Assembly (NCBI RefSeq): GCF_000247695.1
Contig: NW_004624751.1
Location: forward strand, 24,655,187 to 24,719,186
Direction of reading: 5' to 3'
DNA: 64,000 bases
Source: Heterocephalus glaber
Taxonomy: Eukaryota; Chordata; Mammalia; Rodentia; Bathyergidae
This document shows, piece by piece, positions 57,066-64,000 of the stretch. Within the stretch, counting starts at the first letter, position 1; each line of letters opens with the position of its first letter. Below the pieces are notes generated by a model. The model had not been told where the DNA came from. It saw nothing but the letters and a program-made list of their open reading frames with translations, and searched no databases. The translations under genes and the position numbers were made by a program.

Positions 57066-57557
57066 GAAGATTTGATGTGATTCATAAACTTCCCCAAGAC
57101 CCAGTATTGGTACAATCATGAACATTTTTATAGTAATATGTATTTTCAAAATAATTTACTTCTTTCTTAATTCTGAGAAATTATTCTCTTTATCCTGAAA
57201 TATACCTGTCAATATTTTTTTTCAAACTGCTAGTTCAAAACTTACCTATGTCAACAATAATTTCCTTCCTGAATCTGCTTTCCAAAGATAATGGCAGAAA
57301 TTCCCAATATGGCAATAGGAAATGACAAATTTTAAATACAAATTTCACAATCTCATATATTTAATTCATTCAAGGATTACTCAGAGGGAAATTGCCAAAG
57401 CACTTTTAAAAAGACTGCTATGTAAATTAATTCCCATCATCATAATCCTCAGACAGAGAAAAGTATTGATTTCCCATAGTTTACAACCCCTAATCCATTT
57501 TAAATTTGCTTTCTGTAAGAACAGCACTCATGAACTGCAAATAAATAAGATTACAGG

Positions 57558-57632
57558 GGCTGGGAGTATGGCTCAGTGGTAGGGTACTTGTCTCACTTGT
57601 GTGAGGCACTGGGTTCCATCTCCAATACTCCA
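57558..57632 (+). repeat. Old ID SINE
   Basis: Reads ggggctgggagtatggctca gtggtagggtacttgtctca ... gcactgggttccatctccaa. Confidence 0.82.
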
Positions 57633-58128
57633 AATAAACAAAAAAGAATGAATAAATTTAAGTAAGTACCTACAAAATTAAATGGGAAAGTCTTAGTTTC
57701 CTGAAGGTACACTTTCTTATCTTAAGGAATACTATAAAGACAGTATCTACCATTAGGTTTGCAAAAATTAAACATATATTTAAAGTGCCTAGCATGTAAA
57801 TACACATCACCTTTCCCAATGTACATGAAAGTTCTCTGTGAAGCCCAAAATGGGGTAAACTGTTATTTGTAAATTATTATATCATTACACAAATCCCTTA
57901 GGTATAATTTGAATATTTTAAATATGCCATGTATCTGTAATACAAGCCCTGTACAGTCAAAATAATACATTCATGCAACATGTTCAGAAGTTTCTGTGCT
58001 ACTTAACTATCGCTCTTCTCTAAGACTTGCATCAAAATTTAGTATCCTCTCCAAAACAGAATCTTACTCCTCCAGTTTTTTGTTATGTCACTTTTGTCCT
58101 ACACTTTGTCTGTTTAACAAAAGCTTCT

Positions 58129-58227
58129 TGGGCTGGGGATTTAGCTTAGTGGCACCACACCTGTCTCACAAGCACAAGGTCCTGAGTTCGATCCCCAGTA
58201 CCAAACAAACAAACAAAAAAACCCCAT
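58129..58227 (+). repeat. Young ID-type SINE with (AAAC)n tail and target duplication
   Basis: Reads gggctggggatttagcttag ... gatccccagtacc, then (AAAC)n. Flanked by aagcttct at 58121-58128 and 58228-58235. Confidence 0.93.
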
Positions 58228-58451
58228 AAGCTTCTCTTTAATGTTTATTTGAACAATCCCAAGATGAAAAAACTAAACTTTGCACAATTTTACTTATGCT
58301 AAAGATTAACAGAGAAAATATAAAGTAATTTTAAATGAGGGCATTTAAGCCTCCATAATATTAACATTTTGAACTTCATAATCTTTTGTCATATGGAGAC
58401 TATCCTGAGCATTATAGGATATAAAGCAGCTTCCTTTGCCTATAGCCCCTT

Positions 58452-58672
58452 ATTAGGGTTGGATATGAATTGTCCCCCAAAGGTTCATGTGTTCAAGGCA
58501 TGGTCCCCAATGCAGCAATACTTAGAGGTAGGGCTTTGGAGAAATGATCAAATCATGAAGACACTGAGCCTCATCAATGGTCAAGCTACTTATGGGTCAT
58601 AATTTAATGGGCTTTGGGAGGCGATGAAAAGTTAGTGGGGAGGACCTAGTTGAAAAGAGCAGGTCCTTGGGT
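58452..58672 (+). mobile_element. MaLR LTR, left part (split)
   Basis: Reads ggttggatatgaattgtccc ccaaaggttcatgtgttcaa ggcatggtcccc ... gagcaggtccttgggt: the first part of an MLT1/MST-type LTR. It resumes at 59228. Confidence 0.82.
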
Positions 58673-59227
58673 TGGGAGCAGTTCCACATAATTTTTGGGA
58701 AAATCATTTCATAATTAAATTATGATTAGGCCTAGTTTTCCTGCCTACAGGCCAGCTATGGCATGTTCAGACATAACTCCATTTTTGCCTCTGGTCACAG
58801 CTAAGACCTCAGTGGTCCCATGATGTCATGACATTCCAAGGCAGGATTACATTAGCTGAGGACATCTTGGTTCCTTAAGAACTGAGTAGTAAGAGATAAG
58901 TTTCACCTGGGGAGGAACAAATTCCTAATCAACATAAAGTTCCTCACAGACCTAGGATCTTCATCTGCATAAATTCCTCATTGTTATAGGATTATCACAG
59001 CCTCTGACTCATCTGTTACTGCCAAAGTACTGAATAAAGGTGTGGCAAGCTTGGGGTGCCATCATTTTTGCTGCACAGAGCAGCACTGATCAGGCCCAAA
59101 GCTCAGCTTCTTCTCTAAGTCTGTTTCCTGTCTTTATTAATTATTTCGACTTGTGCTGTTGTGGCTCACAGGAGAACAGGACTCACTGCAGGGGTTCTGG
59201 TAATGTCCCCTTTCCCTGTTTCTTACA
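58673..59227 (+). mobile_element. Solo LTR of another retrovirus-like family, inside the MaLR LTR
   Basis: 555 bp, beginning TGGGAGCAG and ending TTTCTTACA, with AATAAA at about 59033. The flanks are cttgggt (58666-58672) and cttaggg (59228-59234), a degenerate duplication of the target. The family is not recognised; no internal region is present. Confidence 0.75.
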
Positions 59228-59366
59228 CTTAGGGGCATGCCCCAGAGGACTTTATCTTGTCCCTGGGTCCCTTCTTTCCCTCTCTCTCATAGTCTGGTTC
59301 CTGTCAGCCATGAAGCAAGCTACTTTGCTCCACTACAGCATGCTTCATGGCATGCTGTACTGGTTG
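59228..59366 (+). mobile_element. MaLR LTR, right part (split)
   Basis: Reads ggggcatgccccagaggact ttatcttgtccctgggtccc ... cagccatgaagcaagctact ttgctccactac, which continues the 58452-58672 LTR. Confidence 0.8.
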
Positions 59367-59539
59367 CCAGGATCCTAAAATTAGCTAAAAGGGTCCCTTA
59401 ATGACTGTGATCTGGAAAAAGGTATTAAATGTATGAGCAAAGCATATACCCCAAGCAAAGACTATATCCTTGAGAAGTTAATGGGTCAAAAGGCATCACA
59501 GCAGAGACCGAGTAAATATACTACATATGAAAGCAACAT

Positions 59540-59625
59540 AGAAAGATCCTGTCTCAAAATAAAAAATAAAAAGGGCTGGGGATGTAGCTCAGCCCTCCCT
59601 GGGTTCAATCGCCACATCACATACC

Positions 59626-59667
<42 letters not shown>
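59540..59667 (+). repeat. Composite SINE remnant plus (GA)n microsatellite
   Basis: B1 3' end gatcctgtctcaaaataaaa, linker, ID part gggctggggatgtagctcag with a deletion in the middle, then gggttcaatcgcc and (GA)n at 59630-59667. Confidence 0.85.
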
Positions 59668-59669
<2 letters not shown>

Positions 59670-59937
59670 CTCATTCTCCATCTTCACCCCATCTACAATC
59701 AGCCACTGCCAGCAACATCATCTGATTTATGTCAATTTAAAACTAAATTTTCACATAAAACTATTTGACTGCAATTCATTTAGAGAATAGTTTAAAACTT
59801 TGACAACATCTTTCCCATAGCAATTTGCAAATATGTAAAAAGTTTAGGTGCCTTTAGAAAAAAGAAATTTTTCTTTATGAAGATATTCTCTAAACTTCCC
59901 AAATGTCATGAGTCTCATGTACAGAAATAAAGTCGGA

Positions 59938-60028
59938 GGGCCGGGGATGCAGCTCAGTGGTGCCGTGCCTGCCTGGCAAGTGCAAGGTCCTGAGTTGGAT
60001 CTCCAGTACCAGAAAAAATAAAAAAATT
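59938..60028 (+). repeat. Young ID-type SINE with target duplication
   Basis: Reads gggccggggatgcagctcag ... ggatctccagtacc plus A-rich tail. Flanked by aagtcgga (59930-59937) and aagttgga (60029-60036), one difference. Confidence 0.9.
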
Positions 60029-62053
60029 AAGTTGGAGGAATTCATTGCTCAAAGGAAAAAAAAACTCACAATCTTTAACTTAATACTTTGCTTCTAGTAA
60101 TTTGTAGAGGGTACTATCTTTCTTTAGCAAGTCAAGATGATGTATTACTTAAAATTTTCCATTTTTATATATCAATCTTGATTATATATATTTATATGAA
60201 TGTACATAAACACACACACACGTACATGCACCCACTCCATTTCCTACTTAGCCTTCCATATAGCACTTGGAATTTCAGAATATTATCATAGTACTATCAA
60301 CTACCCTACATAAACTGTTGAAAAGGAATGGGCATGCTTCAAGTAAAATATGGTAACTTGTTTTCAAATTCAAGTTAATATATAACTCTACCTGTCAGTC
60401 AACTTTCCCCTTAAACTAGTTTACATTTATTGCAATCAATTTTGATTTTCTCATATATGGATACCTTTTCAAGACTTCCCCAGAGTCTAACGATTTCCCC
60501 CACCCTCACTCTTCCATTCACCATAGGTAGTCCTGACCCAATTCTACTAATACTTCCCAGGAAAGTTTTCTCAGCTACAATCCACTGTCTTTATCCCTGC
60601 CCGTAATTTAAAACTTAACTTCCTCTTGAGCACATGCATCATCTAATCCCCATGCTCATCACTGGTAAAGGGCCTACAAGTTTCAGAGTCAAAAACCGGA
60701 GGCCTAAACCAGACAGCTCTGTTTCCCTCAAATCTCACTTCCCCATTGCTGAAGCTCATCAATTCTAGCTAAAATTGCATCTCTTTTTTCTCAGATGTAA
60801 TTCATTGCCTGCTTTCTCTCTTGCCCTTCCAAGCCTCCTCCAATGGGAGGGCCCAAGAACCTCCCTCAAGAAAATCCTCTCTGGGGCAAGGGGTCCAGTA
60901 ATACAGATTTTAATGAGCCCAGCAGATGATTTTTGATGTATTTTAATAATTGAAACCACTGTCCAAGAAACAAACCAAAGTCTAAATTATGCCTGAACTG
61001 AAACTACAGCTTCAACGAGTTCAGCAAGTTTTTAGAAAAAGGAAGTTAAACTGAAAAGTAATTCACAGCCCTACCCAACTAGAATGAAAACATAAACAAT
61101 AAAAAGTACAAAGAAACTTGAAGTTACGTGAAAAGACTGGTACTTCTGGTGAAAGATTTTCAAATGTAGACTGAAAAGACCTCAATATGCTTCACCATGC
61201 CTAAGTACACTTAAGAAAGCACTGTAAAATGCACTGGGTTTGGCGCTATTACTATACACAAAGCTACCACTCAGGATGCCACCAGGACTCTAAAGAGCAG
61301 GGAAGCCCACTGAGTTGATGATTTAACAATTCACAGGATCCAAAAGAGAAGATCTAAGAGAGGAGGAAGAAAAACTACCCTACCCATCTTGAATACACAG
61401 AACACAATGTTTCAAGTAGCACTAAAGAAAATTTTTCCATAAGATTTCTGAAAAGTCAACCAATGTCAGTTTTAAAGGAAAGCTATTCAGAAAGTTACTT
61501 TTGTTGCTTTTATAATTTCCTCATAATACCATTCAGACCTGTTTTGTGTTCTTGAAAAGGGTAATTGGTGAGAAAGCAATCTAGAGATATTTTTGGTAAC
61601 ACCTAATTTCTAGTTTGTTTTCCCCAATTATGAAAATCTGAACTATATAATGTTGAAATAATTCATATGAATGTGATAAAAGATTAAGCACTATTATAAG
61701 AACCTTACTGGAAAATCCCAAAGTAGTTTGCATAAAAATAGTTATGCATAAATAAAATTTTCAGGTACCAGACATAAAGGAAAACACCATCATTATGAAA
61801 ATGAGTACAGAACATGAGTAAAGAAAAATGTACAGTGGCTGCATAGAAAAATTAAAATGCCATCAGTAAAGTCCTTTACATTCAAAGATGTATAATTATA
61901 TAAATATTTTTTTCTTCTAACTGAAACAGCTAAGCTGCCTTTAAAAATCTAAATCTAGCCTTTATTTTATTCAGATTCCTAAATCTGAATAAGTCATAAG
62001 TTAAAATGCAGAGAAAGTATCATCACTATACAGTCATTCACTGAAATGTGATT

Positions 62054-62146
62054 GGAGCCAGGGATTTAGCTCAGTGGTTTCGTCGCCTGCTTCGCAAGCA
62101 CAAGGACCTGAGTTCGATCCCCCGTACCAAAAAAACACAAAAAAAA
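62054..62146 (+). repeat. Young ID-type SINE with 11-bp target duplication
   Basis: Reads ggagccagggatttagctca ... gatcccccgtacc plus A-rich tail. Flanked by gaaatgtgatt at 62043-62053 and 62147-62157. Confidence 0.95.
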
Positions 62147-62431
62147 GAAATGTGATTAACGTTAGGTAAAATGAAAGAGTACTCTCTATCTGAAGTCCTT
62201 TGTCGCTCTGGTTGAGGACAGTAAAAATAACTACCCTGGAATCAGGATGTGGCACTGAGGTCCAGACACCCACCACTGTCACTGCTGATGGTACAAAAGC
62301 CACCACCTGCTTTCTTTGGGACCAGACTTTTTTCCTATATGTGAAGAGTCTGTATTAGATGAGATTATCTCTTTAGTACTTTCCCACTCTGATATTCTGA
62401 CTTTTAACTCTTACAAAGAATAACTCCTCAG

Positions 62432-62565
62432 GGGTGAAGGGTGCAGAGGTAATGGGAGAAAAAATAAGAACTAAGATACATCGTGTTATGGTACAAACAC
62501 CCAGTGATAAATGTAAATGTATTTTATACCTAAAATGTACCAATAAATATATAAATTAAAATAAA
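62432..62565 (+). mobile_element. 5'-truncated L1 3' end, 134 bp, with 17-bp target duplication
   Basis: Contains ggtacaaacacccagtgata aatgtaaatgtattttatac ctaaaatgtaccaataaa, the same terminus as the L1 at 27050-27110, then an A-rich tail. Flanked by perfect copies of aaagaataactcctcag at 62415-62431 and 62566-62582. Confidence 0.94.
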
Positions 62566-62827
62566 AAAGAATAACTCCTCAGAAGTACACATCTCTAAAT
62601 AGTCGCACTATAATTTTAAAGCTGACATGAAAGTCAATGTAGAGCTTTACTAGTCTCCCTAGACAGTCTTTCTCTAAGTTTAAACACAACAATGTACACT
62701 TGTGCCAATTGCATGACATGACTAAGCACCTTGAGCTAATATAAATAGATGTCCCCATGTACTACCTTGATTATAACTGTTAGATAATGTGCTCCAGAGG
62801 TGCTGAAGCCCGACCTAAATGTATGCC

Positions 62828-62897
62828 AGGGGCGAGGAATATAGCCCAGTGGTACAACACATGCATGGCATGCACAAGGCACTGGGTTCAAGTTAAA
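62828..62897 (+). repeat. Old ID SINE
   Basis: Reads ggggcgaggaatatagccca gtggtacaacacatgcatgg ... gcactgggttcaa; the 3' end is missing. Confidence 0.8.
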
Positions 62898-63171
62898 AAT
62901 TCTTTTGAAGATTCAATTAAGCCATTGGGAGCAGAAAACCGTAAGTTATTAATGCCATTCCTTAAAAGCAATTTTAAGACATCATAAAAACATAAGCTTT
63001 CAAATAATGTAATCCCAAATTTCTTCTTAAAGTTTCAATAGAATATAAAAACAGAATGAAACACCAGATTATCAGATAATGTACTTAGGAGTGGGTAAGG
63101 AGAAGAGAATCAAGAACAATGAACTTATCAGGAGGAGGAAGGAATATTTAGAAAGTCAGAAGTTATCAGGG

Positions 63172-63250
63172 CCAAGGATATAGCTGAGTGGCACAGTGCT
63201 TGCCTAGGATATGTGAGGCCCTGGGTTTGAAACCCAGCACCACAAAAAAC
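63172..63250 (+). repeat. Old ID SINE
   Basis: Reads gccaaggatatagctgagtg gcacagtgcttgcctaggat ... aacccagcaccacaaaaaac. The older subfamily ending in CAGCACC. Confidence 0.85.
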
Positions 63251-63366
63251 AAGTTAGAACTTCAAGAAAAATCTTTTCTGAGTCTTTAATTCTCATTCTC
63301 CCCTCCATGAATCTCAAAGAGATTTAACCCTTGGACATAATGATTTACTACTACTACTAATTTCTT

Positions 63367-63456
63367 TTCTTTTTTCTTTTTTTGGTACTGGGGATCAAAC
63401 TCGGGTACTTCTGCTTTCGAGGCAGGCAGCAGAACCACTGAGCTAAATCCCTGGCC
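63367..63456 (-). repeat. Young ID-type SINE with 16-bp target duplication
   Basis: T-rich, ggtactggggatcaaactcg ... gagctaaatccctggcc. Flanked by ctactactaatttctt at 63351-63366 and 63457-63472. Confidence 0.95.
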
Positions 63457-63629
63457 CTACTACTAATTTCTTAATAAGATGATACCCTCTACTTCCATAA
63501 CAACTATTACTAAAATTAGGAGGACAAATCATCCAGTTACAGGCAAGTCTTTAAGAGAGTAGCAAAATCAATTATTCCTAAGTGATAGACCAAATTAAGA
63601 ATTGTTAGTGGGTTATTTGATAATTTTAT

Positions 63630-63712
63630 GTGGGCGCAGTGCCAGACATCAAATCCATGCCCTTGAACATGATAGGCAAGTATTCTAACACTGAGCTACA
63701 CCCCTAACTCTA
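63630..63712 (-). repeat. Old ID SINE
   Basis: Reads gggcgcagtgccagacatca ... caagtattctaacactgagc tacacccctaactc. Diverged. Confidence 0.7.
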
Positions 63713-63759
63713 ATTTTATGGACTTTATTTACATTACTATATATAAATAACCTTTTCGG

Positions 63760-63920
63760 GGGGGTGGAGGGCAGTTCTGGAGATTGAACCCAGGTCCTCT
63801 GCGCTGAGCTACATCCCAAGCCCTGTACTTTTTTTTTTTTTTTTAAATTTTGAGACAAGGTCTCACTAAGTTGCCCAGGAGAGGCTCAAATTTGCAGTCC
63901 TCCTGCCTCAGCCTCCTAGA
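63760..63920 (-). repeat. Composite B1+ID SINE, antisense
   Basis: ID part ttctggagattgaacccagg ... gagctacatcccaagccctg, poly-T, then gagacaaggtctcactaagt tgcccaggagaggctcaaat ... ctcctgcctcagcctcctag. Confidence 0.88.
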
Positions 63921-64000
63921 AACAAACATTTTTGCTTTCATATTTTTTGTTCTAAGACCAGTGAATATTATGTTTATATAAAATGTTTACAACTGTTATC

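Larger units (their letters stand above)
44354..64000 (-). other. LMO7: LMO7 intron (at least 19.6 kb), repeat-dense
   Basis: I searched the minus strand for the expected upstream CH exon (peptide around GLKEAQLFHPGDLQDLSN) and did not find it, so this whole stretch is read as intron. It is filled with L1, MaLR, other LTR and SINE insertions listed separately. Unassigned stretches over 300 bases are 47465-48520, 51560-52280, 52480-54120, 54480-56100, 57070-57550, 57640-58120, 59670-59930, 60030-62040 and 62583-62820; none shows a convincing exon or gene. Confidence 0.65.

Noticed and set aside
1..64000. A CRISPR array, bacterial-type operon or other prokaryotic system
   Set aside because: Spliced vertebrate gene, SINEs and LTRs throughout; no array of direct repeats with unique spacers and no dense coding.

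Overview
The window is 64 kb of mammalian nuclear DNA, AT-rich, intron-dominated and full of interspersed repeats. It carries one recognisable protein-coding gene: the central part of LMO7 (LIM domain only 7), transcribed from the minus strand. The host is a rodent. The short tRNA-like ID SINEs, the composite SINEs that join a 7SL-like (B1) left part to an ID-like right part, and the MaLR LTRs all point that way. B1+ID composites are best known from squirrel-related rodents and dormice, but I cannot name the species from the sequence.

The gene enters from beyond the right end and leaves past the left end. Seventeen exons match LMO7 and one more is a strong candidate. In transcript order they are 44323-44353 and 43398-43511 (end of the calponin-homology domain), 39712-39910 (Ser-rich linker), 36211-36463, 35604-35882, 34991-35269, 34507-34710 (candidate), 32956-33675 and 31886-31915 (modular region), 23245-23362 and 21146-21288 (charged helical segment), 19282-19711 and 16867-17172 (Ser/Thr/Pro-rich linkers), 5933-6047 and 4569-4730 (PDZ domain), then 3629-3735, 2522-2582 and 738-794. 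All splice boundaries are AG/GT and every join keeps the reading frame, giving about 1,200 codons. The first CH exons (right) and the LIM-domain exons (left) are outside the window.

The notable coding architecture lies between 31.9 and 36.5 kb. Five consecutive exons (279, 279, 204 candidate, 720 and 30 bp) are all phase-2 symmetric, so any combination can be skipped without a frameshift. Four of them have non-consensus donors. Three of these exons, plus the exon just upstream, carry six copies of a short motif of the form DD-hydrophobic-x-x-R-R/K.

The rest is intron, and most recognisable intron sequence is transposon-derived. There are L1 3' ends at 9.1-10.9, 25.8-27.1 (broken by a 670-base run of N), 45.5-46.9 and 62.4 kb. 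A 2.2-kb MaLR provirus at 49.2-51.4 kb sits inside an older SINE, and an LTR sits inside an older MaLR LTR at 58.5-59.4 kb. Other repeats are further MaLR LTRs, a MER20 DNA transposon, MIR and L2 relics, some 35 SINEs (many with clear target-site duplications) and several microsatellites. I found no RNA gene, CpG-island promoter, CRISPR array or independent second gene.
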